Below, piece after piece: positions 49,603 to 56,787 of a stretch of 64,000 nucleotides of DNA. Source of the stretch: Bacteroidales bacterium UBA3653 (GTDB taxonomy: Bacteria; Bacteroidota; Bacteroidia; Bacteroidales; Paludibacteraceae); NCBI GenBank assembly GCA_002373505.1, contig DFKE01000014.1, positions 257,396-321,395 of the forward strand, given 5' to 3'. A program made the position numbers and the translations under genes. Below the pieces are notes generated by a model. It was not told the DNA's origin and ran no database searches. It saw only the letters and a program-made list of their open reading frames with translations. Position 1 is the stretch's first letter. Each line of letters starts with the position of its first letter.

Positions 49603-51693
49603 ATGCTCAAGAGCGGAAAGAGTATAGCCCTCTCGGCTTTGCTCCTTCTGGCCGGAGTAGCTCCTGCGGAGGCCGATGAAGGCGTTCCGAAGGATTCCGT
49701 TCCATTGACAGCCCAACAACTTAGTCTTCAGGAGGTGTTGGTCGTTTCTCACAAAGCTGAAGTTCATTCGGAAGCTTACCGTCTTATTACGCAGGTCTCG
49801 CGCGCCGAGATAGAAGCCTTGCCGGTCCAAACCGTAGCGGATATTCTCCAATATCTGCCGGGTGTGGATGTCCGTACGCGGGGAGCGAACGGGGCGCAGG
49901 CGGATATAAGCATGCGCGGCGGTACGTTTGACCAGGTGCTGGTGCTCATCAACGGCGTTCCGCTCTCGGATTTCCACACCGGACATTATGCGCTCAATAT
50001 ACCCGTTTCGACGGAGTTGATAGAGCGCGTGGAGGTGCTGCAAGGTACTTCGGCAAGCCTGCATGGGGCGTTCTCCGGGGCGATCAATATTGTGACCAAG
50101 ACAACCCCACCCCAGCCCTCCCCTCAAGGGAGGGAGCATGATGTGCGACTCAAACTGACAGCCGGCATGAATGGCTTAGTAAATCCGGAAATTGCGGCTA
50201 CTTTTGCCATTCCTGATAAATCCTCCTCCCTTGAGGGGAGGTCGGGAGGGGTTAAACCGCTCACCATTAACCTCTCCGCCGAGTACAGCCGTGCGGACGG
50301 CTATTATGCGCCGTCGCCCACCGAGAAAGAGGCTACGGCATGCAGGAACAGCGATTTCAAGTTAGCCAACCTCTATTTCCAGACCCGTTGGAGAGGGCTG
50401 GACGTGCAAGCCGGAGCGCAATGGAAAGATGCAGGTCTTGGCATGGGTTACGGTTTCGGTTCGCAGGACCAGTTTGACGCCACCCGCACCGCCTTTGCTT
50501 CCGCCAGATACGAACACCGTTGGGGCGCATGGCGCTTGGACGCACAGGCTGCCTACCGTGCTAACTACGACCGCTATGAGTGGCACCGCGGACAGCGGCT
50601 GTACGGCAATTTCCATTTTGCACAGACAGCCTCAGCCTCCATCGCCGCACACTATGCTTCGCGGATAGGTACTACCTCTTTCGGTGTCGGAGTACGCAAC
50701 GAGAACATGCACTCTACCAACCTCGGCGATACGATCAATCCGAATGGACAAGTGCCCAATGTGGCGGATTTTCCGCTGGCGGACGTTCGTGTGCTGGATC
50801 TCGTCAAAGGAGGCAACAGGTTTCATGCCAACTACTATGCCGAGCAGACGTTCTATTACGCTGGTCTCTCCGCATCCATCGGCATAAACGGCACGTATAA
50901 TACGCAGTTCGGCCATCATTTGGGCGGCGGTGCCAATATCGGTTATTCGTTTGAGAAAGCCGGTACGCTCTATGCCAATGTCAACAGGTCGCTGCGTATG
51001 CCGACTTTCACGGACCTCTATTATAATGCCGGAAACCAACTCGGCAACCGCAACCTCAAACCCGAAGAGGCATGGCTGCTCTCCGTGGGATATAAAGGAA
51101 CACTTAATCTCCTCCCCTCTACGGGGAGGTCGGGAGGGGCTTTTTCTTGGGCGGTGGATTGGTACTACCGATGGGGTAAGAATATCATTGACTGGGTGTA
51201 TGTGCCGGCGGACACCAAGCGTCCGTACCACGCCGAGAACCAGCAGCAGGTGAACGCTACGGGAGTGGAACTGTCTGTGGCTTATCGTTTTCCATCTTTC
51301 TTCCCCCCTTCATGGGGGGAGCGAGAGGGGCCTTGCATCTCGGTCAATTACGCTTACACTTATCTGGATCTGAACCTCAAAGAGTCCGGCTCGCGCTATC
51401 TGGACTACCTCAGCCATAAGCTCTCCATCCATCTGGAGCATGGTATCTACAAGGGTCTCGGAGCGTCATGGACCGTGCGTTTCCAGAAACGCGAAGGGCA
51501 ATATAATAATGCCGAAGGGGCGGTGGCGGATTATCAGCCTGTCTGGCTGCTGGACGGTTCTGTCTTCTGGCAGAACAAGTACCTGCGTGTCTCTGCCGAC
51601 TGTACGAACATGACCAACACACGCTATTACGACTACGGCGGTATCCTCCAACCCGGAGCCTGGGCGAAAGTAAGTATCAAAGCGATGTTGTAA
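49603..51693 (+). CDS. TonB-dependent outer-membrane receptor
   Basis: A ~696-residue receptor with a signal peptide (MLKSGKSIALSALLLLAG, cleavage near AEA-DE). Earlier ATGs (49453, 49588) give poor N-termini. A TonB-box-like segment (LSLQEVLVVSHKAE) is followed by the plug (LPVQTVADILQYLPGVDVRTRG, QADISMRGGTFDQVLVLING, VEVLQGTSASLHGAFSGAINI) and a barrel ending GAWAKVSIKAML. The layout is like BtuB/FepA-type receptors. The substrate is unknown; a vitamin-B12 type receptor is possible. Four GC palindromes lie in frame in loops. The 3' end overlaps convergent gene 51677 by 17 bases. Confidence 0.9.
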   Translation: MLKSGKSIALSALLLLAGVAPAEADEGVPKDSVPLTAQQLSLQEVLVVSHKAEVHSEAYRLITQVSRAEIEALPVQTVADILQYLPGVDVRTRGANGAQADISMRGGTFDQVLVLINGVPLSDFHTGHYALNIPVSTELIERVEVLQGTSASLHGAFSGAINIVTKTTPPQPSPQGREHDVRLKLTAGMNGLVNPEIAATFAIPDKSSSLEGRSGGVKPLTINLSAEYSRADGYYAPSPTEKEATACRNSDFKLANLYFQTRWRGLDVQAGAQWKDAGLGMGYGFGSQDQFDATRTAFASARYEHRWGAWRLDAQAAYRANYDRYEWHRGQRLYGNFHFAQTASASIAAHYASRIGTTSFGVGVRNENMHSTNLGDTINPNGQVPNVADFPLADVRVLDLVKGGNRFHANYYAEQTFYYAGLSASIGINGTYNTQFGHHLGGGANIGYSFEKAGTLYANVNRSLRMPTFTDLYYNAGNQLGNRNLKPEEAWLLSVGYKGTLNLLPSTGRSGGAFSWAVDWYYRWGKNIIDWVYVPADTKRPYHAENQQQVNATGVELSVAYRFPSFFPPSWGEREGPCISVNYAYTYLDLNLKESGSRYLDYLSHKLSIHLEHGIYKGLGASWTVRFQKREGQYNNAEGAVADYQPVWLLDGSVFWQNKYLRVSADCTNMTNTRYYDYGGILQPGAWAKVSIKAML
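50103..50137 (-). repeat. GC-rich palindromic element in the TonB receptor (1)
   Basis: Antisense copy, read as TPPQPSPQGRE, directly after the plug domain. Confidence 0.85.
50221..50254 (+). repeat. GC-rich palindromic element in the TonB receptor (2)
   Basis: Sense copy with core CTCCCTTGAGGGGAGGTCGG, read as SSSLEGRSGGVK. Confidence 0.85.
51109..51141 (+). repeat. GC-rich palindromic element in the TonB receptor (3)
   Basis: Sense copy with core CCTCCCCTCTACGGGGAGG, read as LPSTGRSGGAF. Confidence 0.85.
51299..51335 (+). repeat. GC-rich palindromic element in the TonB receptor (4)
   Basis: Sense copy with core TCCCCCCTTCATGGGGGGA, read as FFPPSWGEREGP. Confidence 0.85.
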
Positions 51694-52717
51694 GTACGAT
51701 AGGCAGGTGGTCCGAGAAGCCGTCTTTCTGATACCTGTAACCATTGAAGGTGCGTTTGGGTCTGAGACCGAGATATTTCTCATCCGGTTCTTGGACCCAT
51801 TCTGCATCATATATCCTCACCGTGCTGAGGTTGTCCAGCGCCGGCGAGGTATAGAACTGGTCCAGACAGCTCCACCGTCCATGATACTTATGCGTGCCCG
51901 TCTCCTTTCCATTAACAGGCTCCCGGTAACTCACACCCCGTAACCCGTCACCCGTACCCCGTAACCCGTCACCCGTATCCCGTAACCGGTAACCGGTAAC
52001 CCGTAACCCCTCAGATGGCTCTCCGTTGAAATCGCCCATAATAACGATTTTTGCCTGTGGCTCAATCGCCAATACACTGTCTACGGCTCCCTGCAAAACC
52101 TTCTTCACCGCCTCTCTCTTCCATTCGGTCTCTGCCGCTCCGCCTCGTTGGCTCGGCAGATGGCAAACAAACAGATGCAAGGTATCTCGCTTGTCCACCC
52201 TCGCGCATACATATAGGATGTCGCGGGTCTGTAATCTGTCAGGGAAGCGGTCTGTATTCTGTATTCTGATGGGTTTGCTATTAAGAGTATCCACTCTGCT
52301 CTTTTTATACACCAACGCCACGTCTATTCCTCGTGGGTCCGGGCTCTCGTAATGCACAAAATCGTATTCCCCTCGCCGCAGCGTGTAGCATAGTTTGCGC
52401 AGACAAGCTGCGTTCTCCACTTCCTGCAGACCCGCTATATCTACCCCCTCCCATTCGCCGATATTGGTCAGCACGCGGGCTATATTCTCCACTTTCCGTT
52501 CATATCGCGTGTAGCTCCACCGCCGTTCGCCTTCCGCCGTCCATTCCCAATCGTCTTTCTCCACCCACAGGCTGTCAATCATCACGCTGTCATGCTTCGG
52601 GTGAAACAGGTTTTCTACATTGTAACTGACCACCCGCAACGGCGTTGCAGATGCACTCCATACACCTGCCCCAACTCCGATCAGTACGGCAATAATAACC
52701 TGTCCCCTTTTTATCAC
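51677..52717 (-). CDS. Exported endonuclease/exonuclease/phosphatase-family protein
   Basis: A 346-residue EEP-fold protein with a hydrophobic signal (VIIAVLIGVGAGVWSASA). Catalytic motifs are SYNVENLFHP (Asn/Glu), AGLQEVEN (Glu), VFVCHLPSQRGG-like HLPSQRGG, IMGDFNGEP (Asp/Asn) and DGFSDHLPIVL (His near the end). It probably hydrolyses phosphoesters in the periplasm; the substrate is unknown. The start codon at 52717 is GTG. An eleven-unit CCCGTAA heptamer array encodes about 25 residues (GYRLRDTGDGLRGTGDGLRG) between the GDFN motif and the next conserved block. Confidence 0.88.
   Translation of the reverse strand: MIKRGQVIIAVLIGVGAGVWSASATPLRVVSYNVENLFHPKHDSVMIDSLWVEKDDWEWTAEGERRWSYTRYERKVENIARVLTNIGEWEGVDIAGLQEVENAACLRKLCYTLRRGEYDFVHYESPDPRGIDVALVYKKSRVDTLNSKPIRIQNTDRFPDRLQTRDILYVCARVDKRDTLHLFVCHLPSQRGGAAETEWKREAVKKVLQGAVDSVLAIEPQAKIVIMGDFNGEPSEGLRVTGYRLRDTGDGLRGTGDGLRGVSYREPVNGKETGTHKYHGRWSCLDQFYTSPALDNLSTVRIYDAEWVQEPDEKYLGLRPKRTFNGYRYQKDGFSDHLPIVLTTSL
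51937..52013. repeat. CCCGTAA period-7 array x11 inside a coding region
   Basis: CCCGTAA, CCCGTCA, CCCGTAC, CCCGTAA, CCCGTCA, CCCGTAT, CCCGTAA, CCGGTAA, CCGGTAA, CCCGTAA, CCCCTCA; 77 bp without a gap. The reading frame stays open on the minus strand. Confidence 0.92.
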
Positions 52718-52723
52718 TTCCTT

Positions 52724-52780
52724 CGTCCTTCCTTCCCTTCGTAAATCCTTCGTAAATCGTACATCCGTCCTTCTTACATC
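52724..52780. repeat. TCGTAAA/TCGTACA repeat
   Basis: CCTTCGTAAAT twice, then TCGTACA, TCCGTCCT, TCTTACA, TC. The last three units match the order at 4948-4971. It lies between genes 51677 and 52774. Confidence 0.7.
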
Positions 52781-53247
52781 TGGCCGACGATTTTTTCCAA
52801 GTACCTTTTGTCGGTTTCATCGAAGGTATTGTATTCTTTGCTGTCGATATCCAATACCCCTATGATCTCACCGTCTTGGAACATCGGCACGACGATCTCG
52901 CTGTTCGATTCGCTGGAGCAGGCGATATGTCCGGCAAACTCATGTACATTGGGCACAATAATCGTCTCGGCTTTCGCCCAGGCAGTGCCGCAGACACCCT
53001 TTCCGAACGGAATGCGGGTACACGCCAACGGGCCCTGAAACGGACCTAACACGAGTTCTTGAATATTCTCTCCCCTTGTGGGGGAGTTGGAGGGGGTTAT
53101 TACTCTATAAAACCCCGTCCACCAGAAACCGAACGCTTCATGCAGGAGGGCTGCTACGTTCGCCATGTTGGCGATCAGGTCCGTCTCGCCGGCTACCACC
53201 GATCCCGCCTGCGCCAATACCTCTTTGTATAGTTCTTCTTTATTCAT
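52774..53247 (-). CDS. msrC: Free methionine-(R)-sulfoxide reductase (GAF domain)
   Basis: A 157-residue single GAF-domain protein that reduces free Met-R-sulfoxide. It has the family text EAFGFWWTGFY, LVLGPFQGPLACTRIPFGKGVCGTAWA and VHEFAGHIACSSESNSEIVVP, including the three cysteines of LACTR, GVCGT and IACSS, and IGVLDIDSKEYNTFDETDKRYL. Between FYRV and ELVLGPF, ITPSNSPTRGENI is an in-frame antisense GC palindrome; homologues I recall have only a few residues here. The start is at 53247, with a promoter 13 bases upstream. Oxidative-stress repair. Confidence 0.93.
   Translation of the reverse strand: MNKEELYKEVLAQAGSVVAGETDLIANMANVAALLHEAFGFWWTGFYRVITPSNSPTRGENIQELVLGPFQGPLACTRIPFGKGVCGTAWAKAETIIVPNVHEFAGHIACSSESNSEIVVPMFQDGEIIGVLDIDSKEYNTFDETDKRYLEKIVGQM
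53068..53099 (+). repeat. GC-rich palindromic element in fRMsr
   Basis: Core CTCCCCTTGTGGGGGAG then TTGGAGGGGGTT. Antisense, read as ITPSNSPTRGENI. Confidence 0.85.
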
Positions 53248-53259
53248 ATGCATCGCCTG

Positions 53260-53290
53260 CAAAGGTACAACAAAAATTGCACATACGCAA
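53260..53290 (-). promoter_or_regulatory. Promoter of fRMsr
   Basis: Minus-strand TTG (53288-53290), 20 bp, TACCTTTG (53260-53267). The -33 box is in the base of element E2. Confidence 0.7.
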
Positions 53291-53499
53291 GCGTTCGGGC
53301 ATTTTTTTGCCGAATAAAATGTATTTTATCTGTTGTGTGGGGCTATGAGACGTTTATGCTCGCATAGAAACGTCTTATAGGTTCATGCAACAGGAAAGCC
53401 TTTAGGCTTGGCAAAAAATGTCTGAATGCTTGCGTATGGTCTGCTGGACGCGACTGTACTTTCGAAGGGGCCCCCTTTGGGGGAGGAGGTCGAAAGTAC
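53282..53499. repeat. Large cloverleaf-like inverted-repeat element E2
   Basis: The outer stem is 53282-53311 with 53410-53438, about 28 pairs with one bulge. It encloses ATAAAAT/ATTTTAT, CTGTTG/CAACAG with inner AGACGTTT/AAACGTCT and ATGCTCGCAT, and AAGCC/GGCTT. A second perfect hairpin GTACTTTCGA / TCGAAAGTAC lies at 53456-53499. Same plan as E1. Confidence 0.8.
53466..53490 (+). repeat. GC-rich palindromic element inside E2
   Basis: GGGGCCCCCTTTGGGGGAGG forms the head of the second E2 hairpin; E1 has CCCTAAATTTATTTAGGG in the same place. Confidence 0.65.
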
Positions 53500-53521
53500 T
53501 GCTTTTTTCCGACATATGCAA

Positions 53522-53548
53522 AAAAAATCGCCCCGAAGGACGATTTTT
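53522..53548. terminator. Bidirectional intrinsic terminator
   Basis: AAAAATCG / CGATTTTT stem directly after the stop of gene 53551. Confidence 0.7.
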
Positions 53549-53550
53549 CA

Positions 53551-54909
53551 TTAATCTATACGGTAGATTCTGGAGAATAGGTCTGTGTTGTCACGAACCC
53601 ATCCTGCCGGCGGAGTGACGGTGCAATCCAGCGGGTTCGGCTCGGTTGTCTCATCGTGCTCCAAAGGACCGAACGCGTTCACATAATATCCCGGGTTGAC
53701 AGTGAAGCTGACCGTGGAATGATCCAGCCATCCATGTATCTCTTTGCGGTTGGCATCGTGGTAATAGTTCCAGATCTCGAATGTGATACCATCCAGATAA
53801 GTCTCGCGGCAGTATTTCAGCACTTCTGCATTGATGCCCTGCGTTGAGATACGGATACCTTCCTCCTCAAAACGAACAGTCATGGTGATAGTCTGTCCTG
53901 CTACTTCCATGGAAACATATTGTACGTAGTCGTTGTATTGGTAAACGCCCTGCGGGTTGCTCAAGACGATATTCATATCGTCGCGGTCGCAGTAATACTC
54001 TACACCGATAGGCAGGAACACCTCTACATCCGTTGTGTCACGCACGTGGATTGACAATTTGGAGGAAATGTAGTCGCCCTCCTCTTTCTCTGCGTTGATG
54101 CTCAGGTTCACTTCTACATGTCCGTCTTCAGATCCGGTTTGCTCAATGGGGATAACAATCGGATCGGTAGGAACTACCTCTTCGCTCTTGCCGTCTGCAG
54201 GAGTCAGTTTGATCACCCAGTCGTTATAAACACCATCGCCATCATAATACTCGCCGCTGTTTTTTGCCGTGCGGTAGTCAAAACAGAGGTAGTAGCCGTA
54301 GCCCGGGATCTGATAAAGCGTCCATGCGTCGTGTTTGGTGTTGTCTTTGTCGCCCCAGCTGTCATGGTAGGTCGGGGCGGCAAAATGCAGGTTAACGCAC
54401 AATGCGTCCGGACCCCAAGCGGCGTTGTAGTCGTTGATATGCTCGTTGTTAATCACCAGATAATCCATGTGGTTACCACCTGTCACACCATGCCATGCGC
54501 CGTTCATATCCACCAACGTCGAGCCCGAATAATAGGCGTACGATGAACCGATGTTTTGCAGGAAATAGGCGGAGTGGTCCCACTCTGCACGATGCTCGTT
54601 CGGGTGCTGACGGATATAGTCCAGCACGTAGGTACGCTCTTCCTGCGTTATAGCTGCCGGGATAAAATCACGGTATTCTGCAGGCACGTTGCCGTCCTGA
54701 ACCTTATAATAACTGAATTGCGCTTTCTTTTCTCTCGCCGGAGCTTTGGCGCCATTTTCAAAAGTACTTACATGGGTATGGTGACCCGAGTAGATAACAA
54801 AATTAGCTTGTTTGGCAGGACGTACCTGCGCTTTGTCTTCGCCCTTCTCGCATGCTGTCAGCAGCAGTGCCAAGGAAACGAATGAAAAAATAATCTGTTT
54901 AGTATTCAT
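53551..54909 (-). CDS. Large lipoprotein, unknown function
   Basis: The start is MNTKQIIFSFVSLALLL at 54909. A 452-residue lipoprotein (lipobox LLTAC, Cys20). The first part contains ANFVIYSGHHTHVSTF and a Trp/Tyr/His-rich region (AWHGVTGGNHMDYLVIN, NLHFAAPTYHDSWGD, GYYLCFDYRTAKNSGE). A beta-rich C-terminal half follows (HVEVNLSINAEKEEGD, LSIHVRDTTDVEVFLP). It resembles DUF-type surface lipoproteins with a DUF4114-like GDGVYNDWVIKL segment. Function unknown. Confidence 0.78.
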   Translation of the reverse strand: MNTKQIIFSFVSLALLLTACEKGEDKAQVRPAKQANFVIYSGHHTHVSTFENGAKAPAREKKAQFSYYKVQDGNVPAEYRDFIPAAITQEERTYVLDYIRQHPNEHRAEWDHSAYFLQNIGSSYAYYSGSTLVDMNGAWHGVTGGNHMDYLVINNEHINDYNAAWGPDALCVNLHFAAPTYHDSWGDKDNTKHDAWTLYQIPGYGYYLCFDYRTAKNSGEYYDGDGVYNDWVIKLTPADGKSEEVVPTDPIVIPIEQTGSEDGHVEVNLSINAEKEEGDYISSKLSIHVRDTTDVEVFLPIGVEYYCDRDDMNIVLSNPQGVYQYNDYVQYVSMEVAGQTITMTVRFEEEGIRISTQGINAEVLKYCRETYLDGITFEIWNYYHDANRKEIHGWLDHSTVSFTVNPGYYVNAFGPLEHDETTEPNPLDCTVTPPAGWVRDNTDLFSRIYRID

Positions 54910-54938
54910 ATATATATTAGTTATGCGTAAATTTGCTG

Positions 54939-54969
54939 CAAAATTACTGCTTTTTTTTATATTATGCAA
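54939..54969 (-). promoter_or_regulatory. Promoter of gene 53551
   Basis: Minus-strand TTG (54967-54969), 20 bp, TAATTTTG (54939-54946). Confidence 0.65.
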
Positions 54970-55020
54970 AAAAAACATCCATTTATTTGGGCTTGTCCCA
55001 AATTAAATACTCTCAATTAC

Positions 55021-55051
55021 TTGCATGTTTGCAAAAAAATTACTACCTTTG
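55021..55051 (+). promoter_or_regulatory. Promoter of the MFS transporter gene
   Basis: TTG (55021-55023), 20 bp, TACCTTTG (55044-55051). Confidence 0.7.
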
Positions 55052-55096
55052 CACTCCTTTTTGTTTTTATTTAATGTTAAAAATATTGTTCATATT

Positions 55097-56266
55097 ATGA
55101 TAAATGACTATAACAAAACGAAAGTAGCTTGCTATCTTGGTTTTGTCACGCAAGCGATAGTTGCCAATTTTCCGCCGCTTCTATTTATGGTGTTCTACCG
55201 CGAGTACGACATTCCTATTGCCATGCTTGCCTATATCCCGGCTATCTTTTATATCGTACAGCTCATAACGGATTTTCTGTGTGCCAAGTTCAAGAACCTG
55301 GACTATCGCCGGAGCATTATTATCTCGGAGATCACATCAGCCTTGGGGCTGATCGGTCTCGCCTTCCTGCCGCAGCTCTTCTCAAACCCGCTCGTCGGCA
55401 TCCTTGTTTGCGTGACTGTGTATGCCGTCGGCAGCGGACTGATTGAGGTGCTCTGCAGCCCGATTATCGAGGCTTGCCCCTTTGAGAACAAAGAGAGTAT
55501 GATGAGCCTCTTGCATTCTTTCTACTGCTGGGGCGCTGTCGCCGTGATATTGGGTTCTACGCTCTTTTTCTATCTCTTCGACCTCTCCAACTGGAGGTAT
55601 CTCACTTTCCTGTGGGCGCTTATTCCTTTATATAATATCTATAACTTCTCTGTCTGTCCTATCGCTCCTATAGTGCCGGATGCGGAGGGGATGAGCATGA
55701 CCGCTTTGCTGAAGAACGGCAGGTTCTGGCTCTTCCTGATCCTCATGGTCGCTGCCGGAGCTTCTGAGAGCACCATGGCGCAATGGACATCCGCTTTTGC
55801 AGAAGCATCGCTGGGCGTTGACAAAGCTATAGGCGATCTGGCTGGACCCTGCGGCTTCGCTTTCTGCATGGGATTGGGACGGCTTTGGTATGGCAAGAAG
55901 GGGTTGCATCTCAATCTCTCTGCATACATGACCGGGGCCGGTATTCTCTGTTTCTTCGCTTATATCCTCGCTTCGCTTTCCTCAAACCCTGTCGCCAGTT
56001 TCGCGGGATGTATGATCAGCGGTCTGGCGGTAGGGATCATGTGGCCCGGTTCTATCAGTCTTACCTCGGCGCGGATACCCAAAGGCGGAACAGCGCTGTT
56101 CGCCCTACTCGCGTTGGCCGGAGATATGGGTGGCACGCTCGGACCTTCATTGGTCGGTATCGCTACCCGCTCCGCGGAAAACAGTATCCGGACAGGTATC
56201 CTTGCTGCCTCTGTCTTCCCTGCTATGCTCGTCATCAGCCTGCTGCTCATCCGCAGACATGATTAG
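55097..56266 (+). CDS. MFS transporter
   Basis: A 389-residue major facilitator with about 12 membrane segments, start MINDYNKTKVACYLGF at 55097; the longer ORF runs over the promoter. Typical text is FVTQAIVANFPPLLFMVFYR, VGSGLIEVLCSPIIEACPFE, LLHSFYCWGAVAVIL and GLAVGIMWPGSISLTSARIP. The pattern is closest to the FucP/sugar-permease-like branch (HSFYCWG and a conserved GP.....), but the substrate cannot be set from sequence. The stop overlaps the convergent lipoprotein gene by 4 bases. Confidence 0.88.
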   Translation: MINDYNKTKVACYLGFVTQAIVANFPPLLFMVFYREYDIPIAMLAYIPAIFYIVQLITDFLCAKFKNLDYRRSIIISEITSALGLIGLAFLPQLFSNPLVGILVCVTVYAVGSGLIEVLCSPIIEACPFENKESMMSLLHSFYCWGAVAVILGSTLFFYLFDLSNWRYLTFLWALIPLYNIYNFSVCPIAPIVPDAEGMSMTALLKNGRFWLFLILMVAAGASESTMAQWTSAFAEASLGVDKAIGDLAGPCGFAFCMGLGRLWYGKKGLHLNLSAYMTGAGILCFFAYILASLSSNPVASFAGCMISGLAVGIMWPGSISLTSARIPKGGTALFALLALAGDMGGTLGPSLVGIATRSAENSIRTGILAASVFPAMLVISLLLIRRHD

Positions 56267-56787
56267 TATTCAAAATATCTATGTGTTATAGTGTCCGTCG
56301 TATAATTGTTCCGCCTTGTATTGCCTTGGAACATAGCGGGTTCATTGAGTTTCTTCAGTAGCCTTTCTTCAAAATCCGTATGATTAGGCGTCGGGCGCAC
56401 GACACTCACGTCGAACTGCATCTCCACTACGCCTTCCGGTACAATGTTACCGAAGACACGGATGGTGTGTTTGGCCAGATTGATGTTCTCATCGCTGCGA
56501 AAGACAAAAACCATCAATGCACTGTCTCCGACTGGAACCAGAGACGGTTGCTCGCTGATGAGGCTGATGCTACTGCATGCAGGCTGTATGTCGCTGATGA
56601 TCAGTGGATTGGGACCATCGTTGTACAGCCGCCACATCATTTGTAGTTCATCGCCCTGTAAGATAGGGATATAGTGCCGTACGGGATCTTTCACCCGCAC
56701 ATTCGTCGGACCTATCTCTTTCCTACAGCCCGCCAAGAGCACCGCCAGTAGTAAGATTCCTATTATGTTAATCCTCCCTTTGTTCAT
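56263..56787 (-). CDS. DUF1573-like lipoprotein of the polysaccharide operon
   Basis: A 174-residue lipoprotein (lipobox LLAGC, Cys21). An Ig-like domain (LQMMWRLYNDGPNPLIISDIQPACSS in pattern, then GDSALMVFVFRSDENINLAKHTIRVFGNI) resembles DUF1573, a Bacteroidetes family of periplasmic domains. Its ATG overlaps the stop of the synthase-exporter by one base (TGATG), so it is translationally coupled to it and probably acts with it, for example as an outer-membrane partner. Its 3' end overlaps the MFS gene by 4 bases. Confidence 0.8.
   Translation of the reverse strand: MNKGRINIIGILLLAVLLAGCRKEIGPTNVRVKDPVRHYIPILQGDELQMMWRLYNDGPNPLIISDIQPACSSISLISEQPSLVPVGDSALMVFVFRSDENINLAKHTIRVFGNIVPEGVVEMQFDVSVVRPTPNHTDFEERLLKKLNEPAMFQGNTRRNNYTTDTITHRYFEY

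Larger units (their letters stand above)
53248..53550. other. 303-bp intergenic region filled by element E2
   Basis: It holds the fRMsr promoter, element E2 and a bidirectional terminator. No ORF is credible. Confidence 0.8.

Noticed and set aside
49441..50139. 232-codon minus-strand ORF over the TonB receptor start
   Set aside because: It is a shadow of the receptor plug domain and contains an antisense palindrome copy.
29804..52013. CRISPR array
   Set aside because: The tandem heptamers and 21-bp repeats have no unique spacers, and no cas gene is present.
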